Source: a virus
Strand: one strand, 5' to 3'
DNA: 28,870 nucleotides
Virus record (IMG/VR): IMGVR_UViG_3300027712_000108
Location: 1 to 28,870 of that record
The translations under genes were made by a program, and so were the position numbers. Positions 17,545 to 25,900 of the stretch are shown here, one piece after another. Every line of letters begins with the position of its first letter. Positions within the stretch are counted from its first letter, which is position 1. The notes beneath the pieces are model-generated. The model ran no database searches. It was not told where the DNA came from and saw only the letters and a program-made list of their open reading frames with translations.

Positions 17545-18642
17545 ATGACGTTACCTACCGGTCCTATATCTTTACTTGACTTGCAGAATGAGTTTGGCGG
17601 TACTACTCCAATATCTCTAGGTGAATACTATCGTCAGACCATGCCTGATTATTCATTCACAACCGAAGCTTTTGTAGGATATGATTTGCCTGATATTGGT
17701 TATGGATTAATTCCTGCGGATAGTACTCTAGTTCCCATTGGGCTAGATAAATTTCGCCATCAATCTCAAGCTGTATTTGACTCGGACACTACCAACGTCA
17801 ATCTGCGCAGCTGGGCAATTAGTAAAGGGTGGGATGGCAACTCGTATATTACCATCATTGTACCCTTTGATGTATTTGTCTATAGTAATGTAGCAGGCGG
17901 TGCAGCTTTAACCATCAGTGGTTCTTGGCCCAATGGAGTTACCTTGATTAATCGTGGTAATATCATGGGACAAGGAGGTGGCGGGGTCTACGGAACTGAT
18001 GGGTCCGCTGCCATATACTTAGGCACTGGTGCAGCATATGGATTGACATTTGGTGGTTCAGGTGTAAAAATAATTAATTATGGAGCTATTGCCGGTGGCG
18101 GCGGCGAAGGTGCAGGCCCCGATGGTGGTAGTGGTGCAGGTGGTGGTGGATATCCCCCCGGCCAACATTACATTTACAATTACCTATCCGGTTATGGCTA
18201 CTATACTGATGCTGGGGCAGGTGGTGCCCCTCGCTATAGTGGTGTTAGTGGCTACGGCGGCGGCGGTGGCGGCGGCCAGGCCGGAGGTGGTGGCGGCGGA
18301 TATTATAGTGGGGTTGGCGGTAATGGTGGTAGTTACACTGGTGGTGGAGGTGGTGGAAGAGTAAACTTAATAACCGTTGCCAACCCCACTGGCGGTGGCG
18401 GCGGTGGTAACTCTAATTATACAGGTAACTTTATTCAATGGTCTGGTGCAGGCGGCAGAGGTGGTAATGCAGGTGGCAACGCAATTCACCCCAGCGGCAG
18501 CGGTGGCGGCGGCGGATTTGGAGCAAATGGTGGAACTGATTACTATGGCAATGCAGGCGGACTTGGTGGCGCTGGCATTTATCGCGGGGGTTATTCTGTA
18601 ACAATAACCAATAATGGTAAAATATATGGGGCAATAGTTTAA
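17545..18642 (+). CDS. glycine-rich tail-fibre/adhesin protein
   Basis: A 365-aa protein. 'LPTGPISLLDLQNEFGGTTP' at the start is a common opening of phage tail-fibre and structural proteins. Residues ~85-140 are beta-rich ('VPFDVFVYSNVAGG … TLINRGNI'). Residues 142-345 are an extreme Gly-rich domain with blocks of up to eight Gly separated by short variable Tyr/Ser/Asn/Pro segments, then 'VTITNNGKIYGAIV'. The alternation recalls the polyglycine-II sandwich of the gp38-type receptor-binding adhesins, where the variable loops contact the host. Role inferred from composition and late promoter. Confidence 0.8.
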   Translation: MTLPTGPISLLDLQNEFGGTTPISLGEYYRQTMPDYSFTTEAFVGYDLPDIGYGLIPADSTLVPIGLDKFRHQSQAVFDSDTTNVNLRSWAISKGWDGNSYITIIVPFDVFVYSNVAGGAALTISGSWPNGVTLINRGNIMGQGGGGVYGTDGSAAIYLGTGAAYGLTFGGSGVKIINYGAIAGGGGEGAGPDGGSGAGGGGYPPGQHYIYNYLSGYGYYTDAGAGGAPRYSGVSGYGGGGGGGQAGGGGGGYYSGVGGNGGSYTGGGGGGRVNLITVANPTGGGGGGNSNYTGNFIQWSGAGGRGGNAGGNAIHPSGSGGGGGFGANGGTDYYGNAGGLGGAGIYRGGYSVTITNNGKIYGAIV

Positions 18643-18643
18643 C

Positions 18644-18940
18644 ATGAAAAAATATGCAATACGTGATTTTATCACAGGGGAATATACCTTCTACGATACA
18701 GATCAGGATATGATTACAATTCTAGCACAGCAGATAATTCACTCATACTTGAGATTAAACCACAATAGCCTTTGGGCAGTGGTAGAATTCAACGAGGATG
18801 GTAGCCAAACTTGGCGAGATGCAACTGGGAATGAGATTCCAGATCCCGTAGCCTTACGAGCACAGATGGAGGCTGAACTTGCATCTCTGCTGGCAGCATC
18901 CACATCTACTTCTACATCCACAACAATCACTGTTGAATAA
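18644..18940 (+). CDS. 98-aa fibre-associated protein, unknown function
   Basis: MKKYAIRDFITGEYTFYDTD … then 'SLWAVVEFNEDGSQTWRDAT', a helical region and a Ser/Thr-rich tail. It starts one base after the stop of the adhesin gene, so it is almost certainly co-translated and may be a fibre assembly or accessory factor; that is inferred from position only. Confidence 0.72.
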   Translation: MKKYAIRDFITGEYTFYDTDQDMITILAQQIIHSYLRLNHNSLWAVVEFNEDGSQTWRDATGNEIPDPVALRAQMEAELASLLAASTSTSTSTTITVE

Positions 18941-18950
18941 GTTTCAATAT

Positions 18951-18980
18951 TTGACATTTGGGTCATCAAGGCTGTATAAT
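18951..18980 (+). promoter_or_regulatory. sigma70-type promoter for the first GT25-like gene
   Basis: -35 TTGACA (18951-18956), 18-bp spacer, -10 TATAAT (18975-18980). The ATG at 18989 is about two bases after the predicted start, so the mRNA is close to leaderless. An early-type promoter inside a late region. Confidence 0.75.
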
Positions 18981-18988
18981 TACAGTAT

Positions 18989-19813
18989 ATGATTACTGAT
19001 ACATTTAAGTGGGCAACAGATGCTGGTCTCAATAGAGATTATAATTGGGACACCGCCATAGCCGAAACCAGGATCATTGCCATCCAGGGTAATGCAAACA
19101 GTGAAGAACAGGCTGCAAGAGCATTGAATAGCTGTCTAAGGATTGGTCAACCTAACCCTGAAGTATTTTGGGCATATGATGGCACAGATCATAAAATTAT
19201 ATACACTCCTGACCATCTTAAGAACTCCGATGCCATGTCATGGGTCAAGGTATTAGACTCTGCATTAAGTGTAACTGAAGTTGCCTGTGCCCTGAGTCAT
19301 ATAGCTCTATGGGTTCATTGCATGACTATCAATCGGCCTATAGTGATATTAGAGCACGATGCTGTAATGATCAGACCATTCAAGACCATGACACAGAATA
19401 ATTGTGTAGAATATTTAGGTCACCGGTTTGAAATACCAAATTTAATCAAGCAAACAGGTCTTGAATCTTACCCAGAGTTGGTCAATCATTATCTAGATCC
19501 AGAAAATTATCTACCTGCAGAACACAGACTGCCCATGACATCTGTAATCAATTACAATTATCTATACAGCATGGGATTACATGCCTATGCTATTGATCCA
19601 TTTATGGCACGCAGATTGTTTGCTAAGGTACTAACCGAAGGCCTGACCAATCCAGTAGACACCATAGTAGAAGTTACTGACTTTGAACTGATACAGACTG
19701 GCATCTATGCATTTCAGGGTGATAGAGCAAAGTTCAGTACCATAGCCAAGGATGACGGTACAGTCATGCAAGGGCGTAAGAACACGCACAGTGTTCCCGG
19801 GGTAAGCCAATGA
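18989..19813 (+). CDS. GT25-like glycosyltransferase
   Basis: A 274-aa protein. 'SVTEVACALSHIALW' (94-108) and 'PIVILEHDAV' (117-126) match the GT25 (LPS glycosyltransferase) core: the 'E..C..SH..LW' helix and the acidic 'LE-D-DV' strand that binds metal and sugar nucleotide; here the D-x-D form is Glu-His-Asp. Likely attaches a sugar to a phage or host glycan; the acceptor is unknown. Overlaps the next gene by four bases (ATGA). Confidence 0.78.
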   Translation: MITDTFKWATDAGLNRDYNWDTAIAETRIIAIQGNANSEEQAARALNSCLRIGQPNPEVFWAYDGTDHKIIYTPDHLKNSDAMSWVKVLDSALSVTEVACALSHIALWVHCMTINRPIVILEHDAVMIRPFKTMTQNNCVEYLGHRFEIPNLIKQTGLESYPELVNHYLDPENYLPAEHRLPMTSVINYNYLYSMGLHAYAIDPFMARRLFAKVLTEGLTNPVDTIVEVTDFELIQTGIYAFQGDRAKFSTIAKDDGTVMQGRKNTHSVPGVSQ

Positions 19814-20541
19814 AACCATTGATGCCCTTGAGTAATTATTGGAATATGTTAGAAGATCATAGTATGCTTATCAACCCTAGAAACGAAATGCAAGTCAATG
19901 GTTTGGGTTTAATTAATTCTTGGGATCATAAAATTAATGCAGTATCTGTAATACAAGGTCCGGGCTACGAAGCTGCACGGGAATCAGCCCGTGCATTAAA
20001 TTTAGATGTTGCAGAATTTGCCAGCTATAACTTTTTAACTAACCTACCCAGCTACTGTCAAGGGGTAGAACTTAAAAATCTAATCATACCCCCTGCACAT
20101 CAATCTCTAACATGGGTCAATCAAGTACGTCTAATGAATCATAGACTAGAGTATCATGAAGTTGCCAGGGTATTTGATCACATGACCATATGGCATCACT
20201 GTATGGTTCAAGGCAGGCCACATATTGTATTAGAATCCTCTGCACGGTTAGATAGTCTACCTATGGACTTCGTACCACGTAATTCCATAATAGGTCTGGA
20301 TACAGGTGGGAAACTACACGAACATAATACCAACTATAGAGTCATGCCCGGACCCTGGGCCTATGTTATTGATCAGTTCTCAGCTAAACGTATGTTCAAC
20401 AGAGTATTGGAACAAGGCATTAGAGAACCCTTGGAATTGATGTTCAGGGCCGATCAACACATGATCTTATTAAAAGATCATGCACATAGAGTTGTTAACT
20501 ATACAATACATACTAAATCATCTGGATCCTGGGCAAATTAA
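19810..20541 (+). CDS. GT25-like paralogue with altered active-site motif
   Basis: A 243-aa protein with the same layout: 'HEVARVFDHMTIWHHCMVQG' (116-135) aligns with the first protein's 'TEVACALSHIALWVHCMTIN', but the acidic strand reads 'IVLESSARL' (139-147) where the partner has 'VILEHDAV'. Loss of the His-Asp pair suggests it may not catalyse transfer and could act as a partner, or the family uses other residues. Translationally coupled to the first gene. The end 'HAHRVVNYTIHTKSSGSWAN' is its own. Confidence 0.68.
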   Translation: MKPLMPLSNYWNMLEDHSMLINPRNEMQVNGLGLINSWDHKINAVSVIQGPGYEAARESARALNLDVAEFASYNFLTNLPSYCQGVELKNLIIPPAHQSLTWVNQVRLMNHRLEYHEVARVFDHMTIWHHCMVQGRPHIVLESSARLDSLPMDFVPRNSIIGLDTGGKLHEHNTNYRVMPGPWAYVIDQFSAKRMFNRVLEQGIREPLELMFRADQHMILLKDHAHRVVNYTIHTKSSGSWAN

Positions 20542-20554
20542 AGCATCAATCTAG

Positions 20555-20562
20555 CATAAATA
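20555..20562 (+). promoter_or_regulatory. T4-like late promoter (CATAAATA)
   Basis: One base from consensus; predicted +1 lies two bases before the ATG at 20570. Confidence 0.6.
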
Positions 20563-20569
20563 AGCCTAT

Positions 20570-20866
20570 ATGACTGATCAACTCAATAATTTAGGTATTT
20601 TGTATTCTGATGGCACACAGTCCTATTCGTTAAACAGATTTGAACGAGCTATATTTGGTTATGGATTGGCCAGTGCCGGCTTCTCCGCTGTTACCAATAT
20701 TGTAACCAATACCGGTGTTGTTGGTACAGATGTTGCAGGAGTTGGTACAGCAAGAGACAGCTTGGCTGCTGCTGGTTTTGGCGGTGATCGAGCAATATTT
20801 GGATATGGTTATATATTTGATGTGGTTTCAATGACTAATCTAGTATCTCATACATTTAATATTTGA
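20570..20866 (+). CDS. short repeat protein (RAIFGYG / propeller-like tail repeat)
   Basis: A 98-aa protein with RAIFGYG at residues 26-32 and 74-80, a 48-residue repeat, and 'NTGVVGTDVAGVGTARDSLA'. The same phrase is repeated many times in long phage tail proteins thought to form beta-propeller-like domains. Only about one and a half repeats are present, so it is a truncated or minimal relative. It ends by overlapping the convergent GT9-like gene by 11 bases. Confidence 0.72.
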   Translation: MTDQLNNLGILYSDGTQSYSLNRFERAIFGYGLASAGFSAVTNIVTNTGVVGTDVAGVGTARDSLAAAGFGGDRAIFGYGYIFDVVSMTNLVSHTFNI

Positions 20867-21707
20867 TGTTGCCTAATCTAGACATGAGAATCTGAGCAGC
20901 ATTGCCCTTCTTCATCTCGGGAGGAGGGTTATCAGTTAGACTGCCCACCTGCACTCCCTCGGGGGATGACACGGGCAAGTAGGTCCATTCTTGCATGAAT
21001 ACAGGATTGCCATCAACCTTACGATTCCATTTGCGCATGAAGTATTTGTCCGCCGTGGCAGCTAGATCCAATTGATCAATCAAATTGGCAAACACACTGT
21101 CAATCAATATCACAATTTCTGCACCGTCCAACAGCTTGCACCAATCAAAGATACAATCTGTTTGTTCAGTGATTTCGATGCGCTGCAACTCAGGATCTAT
21201 TGAACTGAGATCAACATCGTAACTGAGATCGCTGGCATGATTTTGATAAACTATATAACGTGGCTGTTTGACCAGTTTGGCATACAATGCATCTTCACGA
21301 TGAGTGTTGCGTGTGATGCACTGATCCAATTGCCATTTCTTTTTAAATGCCACTCCTGTAGTGGCATACTTGTACTGATCAAACTTCATCATAGCAAATA
21401 GATCCTGATCAGTTTTCTCTGGAACGGAACTCAGGTACTGATATAGATACAGTATGTCATCCCAATCAGTGATGCCTTTTTGTTCCAACAGCTTCAAGGG
21501 CGTGTCCAAAAAGAATAGGCCCTGTGGATCAGTTACCACTGGTAGCCAATTGACCCAGGGCGCAACATCTTTGAAGCTGCTGACAAATTCTTGGCATATG
21601 GGCCAGTATATTTCATGACCTGCACTGTGGTATTCCCATGCAATAGGCAGGGCAATAACAATATCGCCCAAGCCGCGCGATTGTATAATTCCAATTTTCT
21701 TATTCAT
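20856..21707 (-). CDS. GT9-like (heptosyltransferase-type) glycosyltransferase
   Basis: A 283-aa protein. 'MNKKIGIIQSRGLGDIVIAL' resembles the opening of GT-B enzymes of the ADP-heptose transferase type (G-x-GD near the N-terminus, for acceptor binding). 'CKLLDGAEIVILIDSVFANLID' resembles the C-terminal nucleotide-sugar site. Probably modifies a glycan; donor and acceptor unknown. ATG 21707 is chosen at the conserved start; a longer frame crosses palindromes and the upstream gene. Confidence 0.68.
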   Translation of the reverse strand: MNKKIGIIQSRGLGDIVIALPIAWEYHSAGHEIYWPICQEFVSSFKDVAPWVNWLPVVTDPQGLFFLDTPLKLLEQKGITDWDDILYLYQYLSSVPEKTDQDLFAMMKFDQYKYATTGVAFKKKWQLDQCITRNTHREDALYAKLVKQPRYIVYQNHASDLSYDVDLSSIDPELQRIEITEQTDCIFDWCKLLDGAEIVILIDSVFANLIDQLDLAATADKYFMRKWNRKVDGNPVFMQEWTYLPVSSPEGVQVGSLTDNPPPEMKKGNAAQILMSRLGNIKY

Positions 21708-21749
21708 ATTAAAAATGATCGCCGTTGTTGTGATTGGCAAAGTAAATTC

Positions 21750-21771
21750 ATTACGTTCTATAGAACGTAAT
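21750..21771. repeat. perfect 22-bp palindrome
   Basis: Half-site ATTACGTTCTA joined directly to its complement; no spacer. Operator-like, 43 bases upstream of the GT9-like gene start. Confidence 0.8.
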
Positions 21772-21796
21772 AAGAGAATGAGATGCTCATTCTCTT
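21772..21796. terminator. perfect 11-bp hairpin with 3-base loop
   Basis: AAGAGAATGAG and CTCATTCTCTT pair around ATG, directly abutting the 22-bp palindrome and seven bases downstream of the 51-aa gene's stop. No U tract, so either a terminator-like stop or a processing site. Confidence 0.55.
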
Positions 21797-21802
21797 CATA
21801 GA

Positions 21803-21958
21803 TCAAGTGGGAGTAATATCTCGGTGGCTTACAATGTTGCCACGACCGTACTGTGCTTCTGCCAATTGCTTGCACTCATAATCGTTGTTGGCCTGCATCT
21901 GCAGAGTAGCAGTATTGTAGGTATTGGGCAAACGAACGATAACTTCATATAAACGCAT
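21803..21958 (-). CDS. 51-aa conserved small phage protein
   Basis: MRLYEVIVRLPNTYNTATLQ … 'NDYECKQLAEAQYGRGNIVS': small alpha/beta protein with the 'A..AQYG.GN' pattern I recall from phages; unknown role. AAGGAAAAATC ribosome region, own promoter, strong hairpin after the stop. Confidence 0.7.
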   Translation of the reverse strand: MRLYEVIVRLPNTYNTATLQMQANNDYECKQLAEAQYGRGNIVSHRDITPT

Positions 21959-22007
21959 GATTTTTCCTTGTGTGTTAATAAAATGTAGTAATCTTCACTA
22001 CCAGTAA

Positions 22008-22036
22008 ATTATACTACGAATTTGTCTTCTCGTCAA
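22008..22036 (-). promoter_or_regulatory. sigma70-type promoter for the 51-aa gene
   Basis: -35 TTGACG (22036-22031), 17-bp spacer, -10 TATAAT (22013-22008). Confidence 0.8.
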
Positions 22037-22043
22037 CTGATTT

Positions 22044-22808
22044 TTAGAAATAATGACCATTTGGTTGTTTGGGAAAATAGCACTCGTTTCGCTCTATGGG
22101 CATATCACGACGGGCCTCACAATAGAACTCTTTGCCCAGACCAATTGCTATGCTTAGAGCCACACTTTGATTGCCAATAAACTGTTCTGCCCCTGCAATA
22201 TATTCGGCCAGTTCCAACATGGTCCGAGTAGGTTGATGTGGAATCGTCCATCCGGTTGCTTGACAGAATGCCCGATGTTCTTCGGGTAAACCAACAAATA
22301 CTGATTTTTCTTCTATGCCCTGCTGTTTCCATATTCCCCACTGTGCTCCAGGTGTTGCAGGAATCCATCTAGCAGTACGATTGATCACAATGGGTCTATT
22401 GGGTACTGTTTGAGTGGTAGGAACTGTGAGCCAAGGTGTAGTGCGCAACTGATCCGATGTTGCCTGATCCAGCCCAAATACTGATGCATAGATATCCACA
22501 TAGTTGCCAGGATGTCCCACAAAAGGAACCCTAAATCTATCTAAGTTGTGTGTGATAGCAGTTGATCTATCCAATACCTGAAAGTCTGTGATATAGGACT
22601 GTGCCTGCATGAATGTCTTCATGAATTCAAAATCACCTTGTGTCATCTTTCCCTTGTGAAAAGGATTGGGTTCTGAACCATAGTAATGTTTACCTATCCA
22701 GTCAATTTGGTCAAGATGTAGATAAAACTCGCCCCCTCCAAAATGTTTTACTATGGGTAGACTATAAACCAAGTCTCCCAATGTGCCGCTGTGTTTAAAT
22801 GTTTTCAT
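22044..22808 (-). CDS. GT9-like glycosyltransferase, second copy
   Basis: A 254-aa protein starting MKTFKHSGTLGDLVYSLPIV, again the G-x-LGD motif of GT-B heptosyltransferase-like enzymes, with 'SVFVGLPEEHRAF' and 'FIGNQSVALSIAIGLGK' matching the C-terminal donor site where GN-x-S(V/G) precedes an aliphatic helix. It differs enough from 20856-21707 to act on another substrate. The ATG lies at the predicted +1 of its promoter. Confidence 0.7.
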   Translation of the reverse strand: MKTFKHSGTLGDLVYSLPIVKHFGGGEFYLHLDQIDWIGKHYYGSEPNPFHKGKMTQGDFEFMKTFMQAQSYITDFQVLDRSTAITHNLDRFRVPFVGHPGNYVDIYASVFGLDQATSDQLRTTPWLTVPTTQTVPNRPIVINRTARWIPATPGAQWGIWKQQGIEEKSVFVGLPEEHRAFCQATGWTIPHQPTRTMLELAEYIAGAEQFIGNQSVALSIAIGLGKEFYCEARRDMPIERNECYFPKQPNGHYF

Positions 22809-22814
22809 AGTTAT

Positions 22815-22843
22815 ATTATATACTAACTTATTTACAAATTCAA
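22815..22843 (-). promoter_or_regulatory. sigma70-type promoter of the second GT9-like gene (leaderless)
   Basis: -35 TTGAAT (22843-22838), 17-bp spacer, -10 TATAAT (22820-22815); six bases to the ATG. Confidence 0.65.
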
Positions 22844-22876
22844 TACCTGCTCATGGATAAATGTGGAGCAATTTAG

Positions 22877-22884
22877 TGTAAATA
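22877..22884 (+). promoter_or_regulatory. T4-like late promoter (TGTAAATA)
   Basis: One base from the late consensus; predicted leader of 14 bases with a weak AAGAGA ribosome site before 22904. Confidence 0.55.
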
Positions 22885-22903
22885 ATAGTTTAAGAGAACT
22901 CAA

Positions 22904-25900
22904 ATGGCCGTAACTACTAGCACCACTATAACATCAGTAGGATACAATGATATCCAAAGCAAGATCAATACAGTATTGAGTACCAACTATGGGTATACAG
23001 GTGTTTATAGTGTTCCTGTTACAACTGGTACTACTATCACTTCTGCACAGTGGTTTAACTTGTATGTTGATATCAATAGATGTATTGTGCATCAAACAGG
23101 AGTAAAGTTAAGTCCCACATTGATAGGCACATACAATTATTCATCAGACCAATATGAGAATGTTGTACTCACGGCTGCAACTGTTAACACACTTGATGAC
23201 TATGCAACCCAGGCCTTGGCCAATAGTACTCAAGTGGCCGCCAATCAACTGGCTGTAAATTCTGACAACGGTACTAGTACAGTTACTGCAACCTGGGGAA
23301 ATAATCGTCGTCACCGGGTACGTCACACTTGGTCAACTGCTGATTATGCCCGCTACTTTTTCAACCTAGGTGGTAATATTAGAGTTAGACTAAGTTATAC
23401 ACCAGGTAACTATTCTGGGCAAGATGCAATATGGCAGGATCTTATTGATGCTATAAATGTAAAGTTATCCACACAAGGTTACGGTCCCACTGACTTCATT
23501 ACTGGATTGCCAGTAACTCCAATTACAGAATCGTCGGGTGCTAATAGTATTACCGTAAATTTTTCTAAGATCAGTGCAACACAGACACTAACAGAAGTTG
23601 TATTATTAGATCCTGATGCTATACCATCTGATATAGACATAACCAGTACCGTAGAATATCATTACTCTATAAAATTAGACGTTGCATTGCCCGCTGGCGG
23701 CGGCGTCCCTACACCTGCGTTACCACAAACTGAAAAAGTCTTGGGTCTAGACAATACCACAGGCAGTGGACTTACGGTGACCAAAATTCTAAGTGTTACG
23801 CCAACGCCTATTACTATCACTATGCCCAGCGGAACGACTTCAACTTCACTGGTGACTATGACCAATTCGGGCAACACCGCCATGGGTATTGGTAGAATTA
23901 CAGCCAACTTACCAGCAGGGTCTGGACTAAGTTCTAAATTCTATGAAGAAAGTTGGGACACCACCAAACCGTTAACTCTAGAACCAAATCAATCTGTAAC
24001 AATGAAGATGTCATATTATAATTCAATAAGACAAGGTACATTTAATACTATCCTAGTCATAGTGGCCGATAATGACGTGGGCTTTGTTACAACACCTGTA
24101 AACATTACAGTCACTGAACCTGTATTTGATTTTACCTTCTTACCTGCTGCCATCAGTAAAACTGCCACAAATGGGTCTTTGGTGTCACAAGTTTTTAGTT
24201 ATGTGGCCAATACCACATATGATACAAATTATGCTGATCCTGTATTGACTCAGGATTATAACTATTTTACCATGACGGTTAATCGTGCAGCCCGGCAGGT
24301 TACACTTACTTTTAATCCACTGGTTAGAAAGATCAATGGAACTTATTCTGCCAGTGTATCACTAACACTAGTTGGTAATAGAACCATTACTAGAAGTATC
24401 ACATTTACAGTGACTAGAAATCTTAATGACCAATCTAGAAACCTAGGTACATGGATCAGTGCCAAGTCTGCTATCAATTCAGTAATAGGCATGAGTTACG
24501 ATATAATCGAAGGTAAACGATATATCACAATGGGTGTAGGGGTACAAGGAACACCTAGTGCAACTATATTAAGTGACGGTCTTACGCCTGTTACCGTGGA
24601 TAATTTAGGTATCACAGCTGACGATAAGTACAGCAACGGTACAGTATTGTATAAAGTTCCTACTCAATCAGCCTACTGTCAATTCTTAAATGATTATGGA
24701 GTATGGGTACGCCCCAATACAGATTATCCAACTAATATAACGCTGACAAGATATTATAAATTCACAGCACCTACTACAGGTCGCTTTTCTTGGGAATTTG
24801 CAGCAGACAATGTGGGATCATTTAATATTGATGGTGGGACGCAACTAAATGCTACCAGTAGTCTTTCTACAAGCGAAGTTGGATTGGTAACATTAGCAGC
24901 AGGCCCCCATACCATTAACCTTCAGATTCTAAATTCTAGTGGTCCAGGTAGCATTGCCATTGTAATAAAGGCACCCGATGGCACACAGGTATGGAGCACT
25001 CGCACACCAGTGCGTACTGCTGATCCCTATCCCAATTGGAGCGAAGTGTATCGAATTCCGTTACCTGGAGGCCGAGCTGTTACATATCAAAGTAATCTAT
25101 ATTGTATTAAAGATACCGCTGCGGCCAGACCAGATGATGGCAATGAAGCTGTACAATTTACTCGTTGGGGAGACTTTTTTGGCACACCTAACGGCAATAC
25201 CAGCAAATCATTATTTACTGTAGTAGATGATGGTATTGGTAATCTTGCTATAACCTTAAATGGCAAGACTGGTACTGCAACCAATACCAACAACTATGCT
25301 ACCACTAGTAATCTTCCTTATTCTTCTTACTATTATTCTACTAGAGGAACACGATATACACAATTAGAATCTACACCTATTAATGCAAATGGTGTTGTAG
25401 ATAGCACTGGCATATATACACATCAATTTACTGGATTTGATCTCAATGGTGTAGTTACTACTATTATTGCCGAATATCCAAAACCTGATCAGATACCAGT
25501 GTCTTATGTACCAACTACTGGATATACAGCTGGTCCGCGAGGCGGTGGCAACCATGCAGTGCAAGGTGGATGGACTATAAGTCTTGTCAGTTTCAATGAC
25601 GAAGGAATGATAACAACTTTTACCAATGATGTCACTGGTGAGATAGCAGAATCTTTCACACCAAGTACAGTTGCATCCGAAGCGGCTGCGGCTGCTGCTG
25701 CTAGTGAAGGTGCTGCTGCACAAGCCGCAGCCGCCGCTCAGGCAATTTCAAATGCAGTCATGGGGCAGGATCCAGCTTCATTGGGTGCTGCCGCTGCTGC
25801 CGCTGCTGCCGAAGGTACTACCACTACTGGTAATACTGCGGATAGCGGTACTACTACTGGTAATACTACGGGTGGTGGTTCTACTACTGGTGGTAACGTT

